64,000 bases of DNA from Synechococcus sp. BSA11S (GTDB taxonomy: Bacteria; Cyanobacteriota; Cyanobacteriia; PCC-6307; Cyanobiaceae): positions 108,527-172,526 of the forward strand of contig NZ_VNWP01000006.1 in assembly GCF_014224355.1 (NCBI RefSeq). Direction: 5' to 3'. The notes below the pieces were generated by a model, which was not told the origin of the DNA, made no database searches, and worked only from the letters and a program-made list of their open reading frames with translations. The translations under genes were made by a program, and so were the position numbers. This document shows positions 16,722-26,726 of this stretch, in pieces (the first letter of the stretch is position 1; each line of letters starts with the position of its first letter).

Positions 16722-19589
16722 ATGACACCACCGATGCTGCGGCAACTGCGGCGCATTCCCTGGCCGTTGCTGGTATCTGCGGCGGTGCTCACCCTCGCCA
16801 CCACCCTTCTGCTGACGGCCCGTACCTGGGTGGAGTGGGAGTGGTTCACTCAGTTCGGCTGGGGCAGCGTGATCGTGCGTCGGTGGCTGCTGCAGGGCGC
16901 GGGACTCGTCCTGGGGCTGTCCCTGGGCGTGGGACTGCAGTCCTGGGTGGGATGGCTGTGGGCCAGGCCCGTGGTCGGAGAGGGCGAGAGATCCCGTTTC
17001 GCCCTGGCCCCTTTCCCCTATCTGCTGACGCTGATCGCGCTGGCGGCCGCCCAGATGCTGCCGTTGCTGCTGCTGCTGCGGCTGGCCCAGCGACTCCTTC
17101 TCAATCCCTTCGACCCGCATCGCCTGCATGGTCTGGTGGCCCTGGCGGACCTTTCCTGGCCGGCCGTGGCCTTGCTGGCCCCTCCAGTGCTGCTGGTCCT
17201 GCTGCGGGCGCCTCAGCGCGCGCCGCGGCTGCTTTCCGCCCTGGCCAGCGCCTTCGCCGCCGTGGCTCTGGCCAGGGGCTGGGGCTTCTGGTGCCTGGCC
17301 CTGATGGCTCCCGACACAGGGGTGAGTGAACCGATGCTCGGGGCGGACGTGAGTTTCGCCCTGGTGCGATTCCCCGCCCTGGCCTTCGGTCTCACCCTCG
17401 CTCTGAGCCTGGGCTGTGTCCACATGGCCGCAGCGCTCTGGGGACTGATGGCGCGTCCCCCCCAGCTCAGCGACGGCCGCTTCGGCGGCTTCAGTGCTGC
17501 CCAGCTGCAGGCCCTGCGCCTGCCGTGGGGTCTGTTCGCCCTGGCCGTGGCGGGCGGTTTCTGGCTCGGCCGTCATCAGCTGCTGCTCAGCAGCCTGGGG
17601 AGTGTGCCGGGGGCCGGCTGGGCTGACGTGCATGTGTCCCTGCCGCTGCGCACGATCGCCTCCGTGCTTGCTCTGATCACCGGCCTGCTGCTGGTGTTCC
17701 CCCTGCCGCAGCGGGGCTGGCGCAGCCGCACTTTCGTGGGGAGCGGAATGGTGCTCCTGCTGGTGCTGCTGCTGGAGGCGGTGCTGCTGCCGGCGGTGCA
17801 ACTGCTGGTTGTGAATCCTCGCGAACTGGAGAGGGAAACGCCCTACCTGGCCCGCTCGATCGACGCCACCCGGGCGGCCTTCCAGCTCGATCGCATCAAC
17901 ACGCGCAACGTCAATCCCAACGACCGCATCAGCCGCGTCGATCTTGAGCAGAGCGAGGCGACGATCCGCAACATCCGCCTCTGGGACAGCCAGCCGCTGC
18001 TGGCCACCAACCGTCAGCTGCAGCAACTGCGTGTGTTCTACCGCTTCTCTGAGCCCGCGGTGGATCGCTACGCGATCGCTTCCGGGGATGAGCCACCCCA
18101 GCAGCAGCAGGTGATGATCACGGCCAGGGAGGTGGACAGTTCCGGGCTGCAGGCCGCTGCTCGCACCTGGTTGAACCGCCACCTGGTCTTCACCCATGGC
18201 CAGGGCTTCACGGTGTCTCCGGTGAACACCAGCACCCCCGACGGTCTTCCCGAGTTCTTCATCAGCGACCTGGGCGCCAACAGTCGCATCAGTGGCAGCC
18301 CCGATCTGGACATCAGTCTCGAGCAGGTGAAGGCGGCGATTCCCGTGGGCCAGCCCAGCCTCTACTTCGGCACCCTTCCCGGTCCCTATGCACTGGCGCC
18401 CACCCAGGTGCGGGAGTTCAATTTCCCCGAAGGCGACGAGAATTTCTACACCCATTACAGGGGCAGTGCCGGTGTGCCGCTGCGCAGTCCGGCGGCCAGG
18501 ATGGCGGCAGCGCTCTACCTGCGGGAACCTCGGCTGCTGGTGAACGGCGCACTCAAGTCCGACACCCGCCTGCTGCTGCGGCGTGAGGTGCGTGAGCGGG
18601 TGCGGCGGCTGGTGCCCTTCGTGGCCTTCGAGGCCGAGCCCTACCTGGTCTCTGTGCGGCTGGGGGAGGATACGGGGCCCTTCCAGGCGGGGCAGCACCA
18701 GTTCTGGATCGTGGACGGCTTAACGATCAGCCGCACCTACCCCTACAGCGCGCCGGTGCCGGACCGCTCGGATGTGCGCTACCTGCGCAATTCGCTCAAA
18801 GCCGTGGTGGATGCCTACGACGGGCGTGTGGCCCTCTACGTGGCGGAACCAGAAGATCCCCTGATCGCAGGCTGGCAAAGGCTGTTTCCCGAACTCTTCC
18901 GGCCCCTCGAGGCGATGCCGGCAGCCATCCAGGCCCACATCCGCTACCCGCTTCCCCAGTTCGAGCTGCAGACCACCCAGCTGCTCAGGTATCACGTGAC
19001 CGATCCGGCGGTGTTCTACAGCGGAGACGACGTGTGGCAGATCCCCAAGGAGATCTACGGCTCGGAGCTGGTGCCTATGGAGCCGTATCACATCAGCGGC
19101 CAGCTGGGACCCGAGCTGCCCCCGGAATTTCTGCTGCTGCAGCCGCTGACCCCCCTGGCCAGACCCAACCTGGTGGCCTGGCTGGCGGCCCGCAGCGACG
19201 CCCCCAATTACGGCAAGCTCGAGGAGTTGCGTTTTCCCAGCCAGACGCCGATCCTGGGTCCGGAGCAGATCACGGCTCTGATCAACCAGAACCCTCGGAT
19301 CAGCCAGCAGTTCGGGCTCTGGAGCCGCTCGGGGGCCGAGGTGGTGCAGGGCAATCTGCTGGTGATGCCGGTGGGCGAGGCCCTGCTGTACGTGGAGCCG
19401 GTTTACCTCAAGGCTCGACGCGGCGGTCTGCCCACCCTGACCCGGGTGGTGGTGAGCGACGGCACCCGCATCGCCATGGAGTCCACCCTGGCGGAGGCGA
19501 TCGATGCCCTGCTCGACCCGCGGCGCTCCAGTCCTGCCACCGAAGCCCTGGCCGTCCCTGGCCCCGGGCCAGCAGCCGAACCCTCCTGA
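16722..19589 (+). CDS. UPF0182 family large membrane protein
   Basis: 955 residues. The first third carries about seven hydrophobic helices (for example PWPLLVSAAVLTLATTLLL and the long Leu-rich segment near LLVLLLEAVLLPAVQLLVV). The remainder is a large extracytoplasmic domain with the conserved blocks NPRELERETPYLARSI, FTHGQGFTVSPVN and RTYPYSAPVPDRSDVRYLRNS. This is the UPF0182 architecture found in actinobacteria and cyanobacteria. Function unknown. It is a single gene, divergent from thrC. Confidence 0.9.
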   Translation: MTPPMLRQLRRIPWPLLVSAAVLTLATTLLLTARTWVEWEWFTQFGWGSVIVRRWLLQGAGLVLGLSLGVGLQSWVGWLWARPVVGEGERSRFALAPFPYLLTLIALAAAQMLPLLLLLRLAQRLLLNPFDPHRLHGLVALADLSWPAVALLAPPVLLVLLRAPQRAPRLLSALASAFAAVALARGWGFWCLALMAPDTGVSEPMLGADVSFALVRFPALAFGLTLALSLGCVHMAAALWGLMARPPQLSDGRFGGFSAAQLQALRLPWGLFALAVAGGFWLGRHQLLLSSLGSVPGAGWADVHVSLPLRTIASVLALITGLLLVFPLPQRGWRSRTFVGSGMVLLLVLLLEAVLLPAVQLLVVNPRELERETPYLARSIDATRAAFQLDRINTRNVNPNDRISRVDLEQSEATIRNIRLWDSQPLLATNRQLQQLRVFYRFSEPAVDRYAIASGDEPPQQQQVMITAREVDSSGLQAAARTWLNRHLVFTHGQGFTVSPVNTSTPDGLPEFFISDLGANSRISGSPDLDISLEQVKAAIPVGQPSLYFGTLPGPYALAPTQVREFNFPEGDENFYTHYRGSAGVPLRSPAARMAAALYLREPRLLVNGALKSDTRLLLRREVRERVRRLVPFVAFEAEPYLVSVRLGEDTGPFQAGQHQFWIVDGLTISRTYPYSAPVPDRSDVRYLRNSLKAVVDAYDGRVALYVAEPEDPLIAGWQRLFPELFRPLEAMPAAIQAHIRYPLPQFELQTTQLLRYHVTDPAVFYSGDDVWQIPKEIYGSELVPMEPYHISGQLGPELPPEFLLLQPLTPLARPNLVAWLAARSDAPNYGKLEELRFPSQTPILGPEQITALINQNPRISQQFGLWSRSGAEVVQGNLLVMPVGEALLYVEPVYLKARRGGLPTLTRVVVSDGTRIAMESTLAEAIDALLDPRRSSPATEALAVPGPGPAAEPS

Positions 19590-19674
19590 TCCCGGTTCTG
19601 GCCCGGCAGCCCTCTGATCAGCGAGCGATGGCAGGGGACCCACGGACTGACATTGAGCATGAAGGACTGAGCAT

Positions 19675-19699
19675 GAAAAAGGGGGCCGTATGGCCCCCC
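19675..19699 (-). terminator. Rho-independent terminator of fbaA
   Basis: On the minus strand the sequence reads GGGGGCC, loop ATAC, GGCCCCC followed by five Ts. This strong GC stem with a T-run is about 35 bases after the fbaA stop and is the clearest intrinsic terminator in the window. Confidence 0.85.
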
Positions 19700-19733
19700 G
19701 GGTCAATGGAATCGGTGGATCGGACCAGCCGGC

Positions 19734-20807
19734 TCAGGCCGCGACGGCCGTTTTGGGATCGAGAGCACCCTTGGCGTAGAGAGCGGCGTAATAGTTGATG
19801 TTCTGCTGCTTGATCTTGCTGGCCTGGCCGGCGCACCAGAACTGCTGATAACGATCGAGGCAGACCTTCTTCATGTAGGCCCTGGCCGGCTTGTTGAAGT
19901 GGCGGGGGTCGAAGTTGGCAGGATCCTTGTAGGCGGCCTCACGCACCGCCGCGGTGAAGGCCAGGCGGTTGTCGGTGTCGATGTTCACCTTGCGCACGCC
20001 GTTCTTGATGCCGTTCTGGATCTCTTCAACCGGCACGCCATAGGTTTCGGGAATGGCTCCTCCGAACTTGTTGATCATGTCGAGCCATTCCTGGGGAACC
20101 GAGCTGGAGCCATGCATCACCAGGTGGGTGTTGGGGATGGCTTTGTGGATCTCGGCGATCCGGGAGATGGCCAGCACCTCACCGGTGGGTTTGCGGGTGA
20201 ACTTGTAGGCGCCGTGGCTGGTGCCGATGGCGATCGCCAGGGCGTCCACCTTGGTTTTGGCCACGAAATCAGCGGCTTCGGCGGGATCGGTGAGCAGCTG
20301 GTCTCGGGAGAGGGCGCCGTCAAAGCCATGGCCATCCTCGGCCTCACCCTTGCCGGTTTCCAGGGAGCCCAGGCAGCCCAGTTCACCTTCCACACTGACG
20401 CCGATGGCATGGGCCACGTCGACCACTTCCTTGGTGACGGCCACGTTGTAGTCGTAGCTGGCGGGTGTCTTGGCGTCGGCCTCCAGGGATCCGTCCATCA
20501 TCACCGAGGTGAAGCCGTTGGCGGCGGCGCCGAAGCAGGTGGCGGGGCTGTTGCCGTGGTCCTGGTGCATCACCACCGGGATGTCGGGATAGGTTTCGGT
20601 GGCCGCGATGATCAGGTGGCGCAGGAAAATGTCGCCGGCGTACTGGCGGGCACCGCGGGAGGCCTGCAGGATCACGGGGCTGTCGGTTTCCTGCGCCGCC
20701 TCCATGATCGACTGGACCTGCTCGAGGTTGTTGACGTTGAACGCCGGGATGCCATAGCCGTTCTCAGCGGCGTGGTCGAGGAGCAGCCGAAGCGGAACGA
20801 GGGCCAT
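19734..20807 (-). CDS. fbaA: Class II fructose-bisphosphate aldolase
   Basis: 357 residues, starting [19 protein letters not shown]. The zinc ligand region [16 protein letters not shown], the block [25 protein letters not shown] region, and [12 protein letters not shown] are typical of class II (Calvin-cycle type) aldolases. It makes fructose-1,6-bisphosphate and sedoheptulose-1,7-bisphosphate in carbon fixation and glycolysis. A ribosome binding site (AGAGG) lies just ahead of the ATG. The gene has its own terminator and a 138-base upstream gap, so it is probably monocistronic and strongly expressed. Confidence 0.95.
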   Translation of the reverse strand: MALVPLRLLLDHAAENGYGIPAFNVNNLEQVQSIMEAAQETDSPVILQASRGARQYAGDIFLRHLIIAATETYPDIPVVMHQDHGNSPATCFGAAANGFTSVMMDGSLEADAKTPASYDYNVAVTKEVVDVAHAIGVSVEGELGCLGSLETGKGEAEDGHGFDGALSRDQLLTDPAEAADFVAKTKVDALAIAIGTSHGAYKFTRKPTGEVLAISRIAEIHKAIPNTHLVMHGSSSVPQEWLDMINKFGGAIPETYGVPVEEIQNGIKNGVRKVNIDTDNRLAFTAAVREAAYKDPANFDPRHFNKPARAYMKKVCLDRYQQFWCAGQASKIKQQNINYYAALYAKGALDPKTAVAA

Positions 20808-20945
20808 GGGGAAAACCTCTGGAGGTGTGTGGGTGGAGCGTCAAGTTCGGCCTGGGGAGGCCTGATCACCGGCGTCGGGACCTTGACGCAGGATGGGGGC
20901 GAGTCTAGTGGATCCCCTGTTGGCCAGCCCCGACGGGCTCCGGTC

Positions 20946-22043
20946 TCAGTTCTGGATCTTCTGGCACAGGCCACTGGCGGCGGCCTCAAGGGCCCGGTCG
21001 TAGCAGAGCTGGCTGCGCTCTCCTTCCGCCAGACCGGGCAGCATCGGTCTGCCTTCGCGCACGCTCTCGCTCCACCAGCCGTGCAACCGGGCCACCGGCG
21101 CGATGCGGCCGTCGGCCCAGGTGCGAGCGAAGGCAAGGGCGGGGTCGGGCAGCACAGGCTGGGGGGACTCCCCCGGGCGGGCGAGCCAGAGATGGAAGCC
21201 GTGGACATAGTCCGCCTGGTTGTCGCTTCCCAGGATCAGCGTGGCCTCACTGCCGTAGAACTCCAACCAGCAGCCCCTCCCGGCGCGGGTCACCGAGGAG
21301 AGGCTGAGCTGGGCCGGCACCGACGCCCCGCCAGGCGCTTCCAGGTCCAGTTGCAGCAGGGCCACATCGTCGGCATCCACGGGGCTGAAGCGGCCCTGGC
21401 CGCCTGTCAGTGGACGCGAGTGAATGGCGGTGGACAGATTGGCACTCAGCTGACGCACGGGTCCCACCAGCCACTCCAGGGTGTCGAAGGCATGGGTGCC
21501 GAGGGAGCCGAGCACACCGCCCCCCTCTGAGCGCTGGGAATACCAGCTGAAGGCTCGTCCCGGATCGGCGCGGCTGCTCATCAGCCAGTCGAAGCGCACC
21601 AGCCAGGTGTCACCCAGTACCCCCTGGCGCAGCAGCGCCTGCAGCTGCTGGAACACCGGCACGGCCCGGTACTCGAAATCCACCGCCACGCTCAGGCCCC
21701 GCTCGATGGCCAACCGCCTGAGCTCCCGCACCTGCTCCACGTGGAGGGCGACCGGTTTCTCCAGCATCAGATGCTTGCCCGCCTCAAGGGCAGCGCGGGC
21801 CAGCTCGAAGCGGGGCCCGGGGGGAGTGGCGATCACCACCGCTTCCACGGCCGGATCCTCCAGCAATGCCGTGAACGTGCTGTGGCCCGGAAGCTCAGCG
21901 GAACGGCAGGCGGCCTCCAGGCGTTCCTGTCTCGGGTGCCAGAGAGCCACCGGCTCCGTACCGGGGCAGCCCCGCAGGGCAGGCAGGTGCACCTTCTCGC
22001 CGAAACCGAGACCGGCCACCGCGACCTGGAGGGGTTGGGTCAT
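20946..22043 (-). CDS. Gfo/Idh/MocA-family oxidoreductase
   Basis: 365 residues. The NAD(P)-binding Rossmann motif is VAVAGLGFGEKVHLPAL at the N-terminus, with the catalytic EKPVALHVEQV block near residue 95, then the C-terminal alpha/beta sheet domain. Members oxidise or reduce sugars and related polyols; the substrate cannot be told from sequence. It follows a small secreted-protein gene and accD on the same strand but with intergenic gaps. Confidence 0.85.
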   Translation of the reverse strand: MTQPLQVAVAGLGFGEKVHLPALRGCPGTEPVALWHPRQERLEAACRSAELPGHSTFTALLEDPAVEAVVIATPPGPRFELARAALEAGKHLMLEKPVALHVEQVRELRRLAIERGLSVAVDFEYRAVPVFQQLQALLRQGVLGDTWLVRFDWLMSSRADPGRAFSWYSQRSEGGGVLGSLGTHAFDTLEWLVGPVRQLSANLSTAIHSRPLTGGQGRFSPVDADDVALLQLDLEAPGGASVPAQLSLSSVTRAGRGCWLEFYGSEATLILGSDNQADYVHGFHLWLARPGESPQPVLPDPALAFARTWADGRIAPVARLHGWWSESVREGRPMLPGLAEGERSQLCYDRALEAAASGLCQKIQN

Positions 22044-22077
22044 GGCAGCAAGGGGTTCAGGGGATCAGCTCCGGGGA

Positions 22078-22476
22078 TCAGCGGGACGACAGCAGCTCGG
22101 AGCCGGCCGTGCAGGCCTGATCGAGAACGGCCCTGATCAGGTCATCCTCGCCGGTGGGTTGCCACGCGGCGCCGAAGCGGGGCAGCCCGTTCACGGAGGT
22201 GTCCCGGTAGAGCTGCAGATCGCAGTCAAGCTCCATCACATAGAGCTGACCCCGATCCTCCGAGGCCGGCTGAAAGCGGGTGAGCACCGAGAGCTGCCCA
22301 TCACGGCTGAGCCGCAGGCTGCCGGTGTCCCACCACTGGCGGCCGGCCGAGCTCTCTGGCACCTCCTGCCAGTTCACCGGCCCCGCTGCGGCCCCACCGG
22401 GCCAGGCCCCCAGAGTGATCCCCAGCACCGCGATCAGCAGCACGGCGGTGCGGAGAAGGGGGCGGAGGCCGCTCAT
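22078..22476 (-). CDS. Hypothetical secreted protein
   Basis: 132 residues with a cleavable signal peptide ([20 protein letters not shown], cleavage near GGAAAG). The mature part has [19 protein letters not shown] and a pair of cysteines (ELDCDLQLY and DQACTAG) that could form a disulfide in the periplasm or lumen. I recognise no named family. It overlaps accD (ATGA at 22473-22476), so the two are translated together. Confidence 0.7.
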   Translation of the reverse strand: MSGLRPLLRTAVLLIAVLGITLGAWPGGAAAGPVNWQEVPESSAGRQWWDTGSLRLSRDGQLSVLTRFQPASEDRGQLYVMELDCDLQLYRDTSVNGLPRFGAAWQPTGEDDLIRAVLDQACTAGSELLSSR

Positions 22477-23348
22477 GCCGCCACCGGCGCGCTGACACCG
22501 TGCAGCCGCAGCAGGCTGGCGAGGGTGCTGCGCAGGCGGGTGCGCGGCACGATCAGATCAACGAAGCCGTGCTCCTGCAGGTATTCGGCGGTCTGGAAGC
22601 CCTCGGGCAGCTTTTCGCGCAGGGTCTGCTCGATCACCCGGCGGCCGGCGAAGCCGATCAGGGCCTTGGGTTCCGCCAGGATCAGGTCGCCGAGCATCGC
22701 GAAGCTGGCCGTCACGCCACCGGTGGTGGGGTGGGTGAGCAGGGGGATGTAGAGGAGCTCCTGCTGGCGGTGACGCTGCAGGGCGCCAGAGATCTTGGCC
22801 ATCTGCATCAGGCTGAGCATGCCCTCCTGCATCCGGGCCCCGCCGGAGGCGCAGACGATCATCAGGGGCTGGCGAAGCGCCGTGGCCTCCTCGACCAGAC
22901 GGGTGAGCTTCTCGCCCACCACCGACCCCATCGAGCCGCCCATGAAGCGGAAGTCCATCACCCCCAGGGAGAGGGGAAGCCCCTCGAGGCGGCAGTGGCC
23001 GGTGACCACCGCATCGCGCAGCCCGGTGGATTGCTGGGTGTCGCGCAGGCGGTCGGCGTAGCTGCGACGGTCCTTGAATGCGAGGGGATCGGTGGGGGCC
23101 AGCGCGGAGTTGATCGGGCTGAAGCTGCCCTCATCGGCGATCACCCTGATGCGCGCCTCGCTGTCGATGCGGTGGTGGTGGGAGCAGCCGCTGCAGACAC
23201 TGGCGTTGGCGATCAGATCCTTGCGGTACACCACCAGTCCGCATTCGGGGCACTTGCTCCAGAGCCCATCCCCGTCTTCGACCTCCTGGGTGGCGCGCAC
23301 GACCGGGTTGACCTTGCGGCGATCGGCGAACCAGTCGAACAGGGACAC
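22473..23348 (-). CDS. accD: Acetyl-CoA carboxylase carboxyltransferase beta subunit
   Basis: 291 residues. The N-terminal zinc ribbon has CPECG and CSGC pairs, followed by the crotonase-like carboxyltransferase core with [23 protein letters not shown] and [14 protein letters not shown]. AccD pairs with AccA to move the carboxyl group from biotin to acetyl-CoA, the first step of fatty acid synthesis. It starts at [12 protein letters not shown], the usual family start. Confidence 0.97.
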   Translation of the reverse strand: MSLFDWFADRRKVNPVVRATQEVEDGDGLWSKCPECGLVVYRKDLIANASVCSGCSHHHRIDSEARIRVIADEGSFSPINSALAPTDPLAFKDRRSYADRLRDTQQSTGLRDAVVTGHCRLEGLPLSLGVMDFRFMGGSMGSVVGEKLTRLVEEATALRQPLMIVCASGGARMQEGMLSLMQMAKISGALQRHRQQELLYIPLLTHPTTGGVTASFAMLGDLILAEPKALIGFAGRRVIEQTLREKLPEGFQTAEYLQEHGFVDLIVPRTRLRSTLASLLRLHGVSAPVAA

Positions 23349-23381
23349 GGGACGGGGCCTGGCAACGGAGCGGTGGCTCCA

Positions 23382-24230
23382 TTAAAGGGTGGCGCCCCAT
23401 CGGCTCCACTGCTGCATCCACCAGCCCTCTCCCGCCAGCCAGACGGCCACGGCACCGAGGGCCAGAAACGGCCCGAAGGGAAATGGTTGCCCTGGTCCGA
23501 GCCGTCCGCTCAGTCTGCCCAGCAGGCCCACAACAGCTCCGCTGAACACCGCCAGGGCCACGGCCAGGCCCATCCCACTCAGTCCGAGCCAGGCTCCGAG
23601 CATGGCGGTGAGCTTGGCGTCCCCCAGCCCCAGGGCGGGCTTGCCGATCAGCCGCTCGGCCAGCGCACTGAGCCCTTCGAAGGCGAGCAGCCCCAGGCAG
23701 GCGGCGAGCAGGTGATTGAACACCAGGGCGCGGGCGATGCCCTGCGACTGGCTGAGGCCGGCGGCCAGTGTGATCAGCAGGCCCAGCAGCAGACCCCAGC
23801 GGCAGAGGGGTTCGGGCAGCCAGAGATGGTCCCCGTCGATCAGCACCAGCGGCAGCAGCCAGCTGATCAGCAGCCAGCCCGCCCCGATCAGCAGCCAGGC
23901 CGGCGCCTCCCCCAGGGCGCTGGGCCTGGCCTCGAGGGCGGCCACCCAGAGCCCGGCGCAGAGCAGTTCCACCAGGGGGTAGCGGGGGGAGATCCCGCCG
24001 CGGCAGTGGCCGCAGCGGCCCCGCAGCAGCAGCCAGCCCAGCACGGGCAGGTTCTGGTGCCAGGCCAGGGGGATCCCGCAGCGGGGGCAGTGGCTGGCGG
24101 GCGCCACCAGCGATTCCCGCCGCGGCAGTCTCCAGGCGACCACGTTCAGAAAGCTGCCGACGCAGGCTCCGAGCAGGGCCACCAGCAGGGGGATCAGGGC
24201 GTTGGCGGCCAGGACGGGCTCAACAGGCAT
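23382..24230 (-). CDS. pilD: Type IV prepilin peptidase / N-methyltransferase
   Basis: 282 residues, about eight membrane helices. The N-terminal block GACVGSFLNVVAWRLP and the two Cys pairs CPRCG and CGHC mark the methyltransferase half. LIDGDHLWLPEPL and GLGDAKLTAMLGAWLG carry the two catalytic aspartates of the A24 aspartic protease family. It cleaves and N-methylates prepilins for type IV pili (motility, DNA uptake). Confidence 0.92.
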   Translation of the reverse strand: MPVEPVLAANALIPLLVALLGACVGSFLNVVAWRLPRRESLVAPASHCPRCGIPLAWHQNLPVLGWLLLRGRCGHCRGGISPRYPLVELLCAGLWVAALEARPSALGEAPAWLLIGAGWLLISWLLPLVLIDGDHLWLPEPLCRWGLLLGLLITLAAGLSQSQGIARALVFNHLLAACLGLLAFEGLSALAERLIGKPALGLGDAKLTAMLGAWLGLSGMGLAVALAVFSGAVVGLLGRLSGRLGPGQPFPFGPFLALGAVAVWLAGEGWWMQQWSRWGATL

Positions 24231-24257
24231 GACGGCAGCGGCGCGGACGGGACTGGT

Positions 24258-24554
24258 TCAGCCGCGCTGGGGACCACGGATCGAGCGGGCTCGGCCCGCA
24301 TTGCGCCCCCGCAGCAGCTCCATGGGCACGAACTGTTCCTCCGGCAGCAGCACCGGGGGTTCGAACACCACCCGGCCGAGGCCCCCACGGCTTTCGAGCA
24401 CGATCCCGATCGGCTCGACGCCCGCCGGACACTGCTCCACATAGTTGAAGTAAATCCGGCGCGCCTGCTTGAGCATCTGGCCGCTGTTGATCTGATCCCA
24501 GCGCACCGGCGGATTGGTCGGATTCGAGGCCCCTCGGATCTTGAAGGACGGCAT
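24258..24554 (-). CDS. Small conserved-looking hypothetical protein
   Basis: 98 residues, starting MPSFKIRGASNPTNPPVRW. It has no membrane segment. The pattern GIVLESRGGLGRVVFEPP and the C-terminal RGRNAGRARSIRG, rich in Arg and Gly, suggest a soluble, possibly nucleic-acid-facing protein, but I recognise no family. It is on the same strand as pilD (27 bases away) and prk (112 bases away). Confidence 0.6.
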   Translation of the reverse strand: MPSFKIRGASNPTNPPVRWDQINSGQMLKQARRIYFNYVEQCPAGVEPIGIVLESRGGLGRVVFEPPVLLPEEQFVPMELLRGRNAGRARSIRGPQRG

Positions 24555-24666
24555 TGGACGCAGTCCCTGGCCGGGTGAAGCGGCCGAGGAACCGGGGTCG
24601 AAGGATGGTGGTGTGGCGAAGGTAATCGGCCTCAGCCATTCCGATCGGCCCCTGCAGCCTAATCGC

Positions 24667-25569
24667 TCAGGCGAGTCTGTTCTTCTCCTCGATCAGGCGG
24701 TGAATGATCGGAGTGAGAATCAGCTCCATCGCGAAGCCCATCTTGCCGCCGTTCACCACGATGCTGGTGGGGCTCGACATGAAGGAGTTGTTGATCATCC
24801 GCAGCAGGTAGGAGAAGTCGATCCCCCACTTCTCGCGAGCTCCCTTGCGGAAGTGGATGATCACGAAGCTCTCGTCCGGGGTGGGGATGTTGCGGCAGAT
24901 GAAGGGGTTGGAGGTGTCCACGGTGGGCACCCGCTGGAAGTTGATGTCAGTGCGGCTGAACTGGGGGCAGATGTGGTTGATGTAGTCGGGCATGCGGCGC
25001 AGGATCGTGTCCACGATCGTCTCGGCTGAGTAACCACGCTCGGCATTGTCCCGACTGATCTTCTGGATCCACTCCAGATTGGCGATCGGCACCACCCCGA
25101 TCAGCAGGTCCACCAGGGAGGCGACGTCGTAGCCCTCACCCACCACGCCCCCGTGGAGGCCTTCGTAGAACAGCAGGTCGGTCTCTGCGGGAATCGGTTC
25201 CCAGGGGGTGAACTGACCAGGCTCCAGCTTGGTGCCGAGCCGGGCGTTGTGCTCAGCGGCCTCCTCGACGGAATGGAGGTAGTAGCGCTTCTGGCCGCCA
25301 CCTGTTTCTCCGTAGGCCTGAAACTGCTCGGCCAGCTTGTCGAACAGGTTGGCCTCCGGGCCGAAGTGGGAGAAGTTGATCCCCGCCGCCTGGGCCTGGG
25401 CCATCTGCTCTTTCATCGGGCCGCGCTCGAAGCGGTGGAAGCTGTCGCCTTCAACAACCGCCGGGATGATCCCCTCCCGCTGGAAGATGTGCTCGAAGGC
25501 CCGCTTGACGGTGCTGGTCCCCGCGCCCGAGGAACCGGTGACAGCTACAACCGGGTGACGCTTGGACAT
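24667..25569 (-). CDS. prk: Phosphoribulokinase, short proteobacterial-type (class I)
   Basis: 300 residues. The P-loop is GSSGAGTSTVKRAFEH. The blocks VEGDSFHRF, FGPEANLFDKL, LFYEGLHGGVV and QFSRTDINFQRVPTVDTSNP closely follow the proteobacterial/PrkB class, and the class II signature with regulatory cysteines seen in most cyanobacteria and plants is absent. It makes ribulose-1,5-bisphosphate from ribulose-5-phosphate. Alpha-cyanobacteria carry form IA RuBisCO, so a matching proteobacterial-like Prk is plausible. It is followed by leuB upstream on the same strand. Confidence 0.93.
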   Translation of the reverse strand: MSKRHPVVAVTGSSGAGTSTVKRAFEHIFQREGIIPAVVEGDSFHRFERGPMKEQMAQAQAAGINFSHFGPEANLFDKLAEQFQAYGETGGGQKRYYLHSVEEAAEHNARLGTKLEPGQFTPWEPIPAETDLLFYEGLHGGVVGEGYDVASLVDLLIGVVPIANLEWIQKISRDNAERGYSAETIVDTILRRMPDYINHICPQFSRTDINFQRVPTVDTSNPFICRNIPTPDESFVIIHFRKGAREKWGIDFSYLLRMINNSFMSSPTSIVVNGGKMGFAMELILTPIIHRLIEEKNRLA

Positions 25570-25627
25570 CGGCGCAGGGGGAGAAGGAAGCGAAAACGAG
25601 TTTGGCAGGTCGCCGGTCCGCTGCTGC

Positions 25628-26701
25628 TCAGAGCTCCGCCAGCAGTTGCTCCCCCATGGCCGAGCAGCCCAGCAGGGTGCAGCCCTCGGCCATCAGATCG
25701 CCTGTGCGATAGCCGGCGCTGAGCACCCGGCCAACGGCAGCTTCCAGGTCGCTGGCGGCGGCCTCCTGCTTCAGGCCGACCCGCAGCAGCATCGCAGCGG
25801 AGAGCACCATCGCCATCGGGTTGGCCAGGTCCGCCCCGGCGATGTCGGGGGCGGAGCCGTGCACCGGCTCGAACAGCCCGGGCCCCTCGTCACCCAACGA
25901 GGCGGAGGGCAGCATGCCGATCGAGCCGGTCAGCATCGCCGCCTCGTCGCTGAGGATGTCGCCGAAGAGGTTGCCCGTGAGCAGCACATCGAACTGGCGG
26001 GGCGCCCGCACCAGCTGCATCGCCGCGTTGTCGACATAGAGATGGCTGAGCTCCACCTGAGGGAATTCAGCCGCCATCAGCTCCACCCGGTCGCGCCAGA
26101 GCTGGCTGACATCCAGCACGTTGGCCTTGTCGACGCTGCAGAGTCTGCCGCCGCGTTCGGTCGCCAGCTGGAAGGCCACCCGGGCGATGCGGTCGATTTC
26201 GTCGTCGGCGTAAACCATGGTGTTGAAGGCCCGGGTACGGCCTTCGGCCTCCACCCGGCCTTTGGGGCTGCCGAAGTAGATGCCGCCGGTGAGTTCGCGC
26301 ACCACCAGCAGATCCACCCCCCTGATCACCTCCGGCCGCAGGCTGCTGGCCTCGATCAGGGCCGGAATGATCTTCACCGGGCGCAGGTTGGCGAACAGGC
26401 CCAGGCCCGCGCGAAGGCCGAGCAGACCAGTTTCCGGCCGCTGTTCCCGGGGCAGGGGATCGAACCGGGGGCTTCCGATTGCTGCCAGCAGCACGGCGTC
26501 GGCAGCCCGACAGGCCGCCAGGGTGGTCTCCGGCAGGGGGACGCCCGTGAGGTCGATGGCGGCGCCACCGATCGGCTGCTCATCGAAGGCGAGACTGAAG
26601 CCATGGCGCTCGCCCACCGCCTCGAGCAATCGCCTGGCGACTGCAGTGATCTCCGGTCCGATGCCGTCGCCGGGTAGCAGGGTGATCCGGTAGCTGGTCA
26701 T
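25628..26701 (-). CDS. leuB: 3-isopropylmalate dehydrogenase
   Basis: 357 residues from [18 protein letters not shown]. The conserved blocks [38 protein letters not shown] and [14 protein letters not shown] identify LeuB, which oxidises and decarboxylates 3-isopropylmalate in leucine synthesis. A longer open frame to 26827 lacks homology, so the ATG at 26701 is used. It lies 25 bases downstream of lpxD. Confidence 0.95.
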   Translation of the reverse strand: MTSYRITLLPGDGIGPEITAVARRLLEAVGERHGFSLAFDEQPIGGAAIDLTGVPLPETTLAACRAADAVLLAAIGSPRFDPLPREQRPETGLLGLRAGLGLFANLRPVKIIPALIEASSLRPEVIRGVDLLVVRELTGGIYFGSPKGRVEAEGRTRAFNTMVYADDEIDRIARVAFQLATERGGRLCSVDKANVLDVSQLWRDRVELMAAEFPQVELSHLYVDNAAMQLVRAPRQFDVLLTGNLFGDILSDEAAMLTGSIGMLPSASLGDEGPGLFEPVHGSAPDIAGADLANPMAMVLSAAMLLRVGLKQEAAASDLEAAVGRVLSAGYRTGDLMAEGCTLLGCSAMGEQLLAEL

Positions 26702-26726
26702 CGTGGGGGAGGTGCTGGGCGCGAGG

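Noticed and set aside
16671..18698. 675-codon minus-strand open frame
   Set aside because: Antisense to the UPF0182 gene, with repetitive Gln/His/Arg composition and no motifs.
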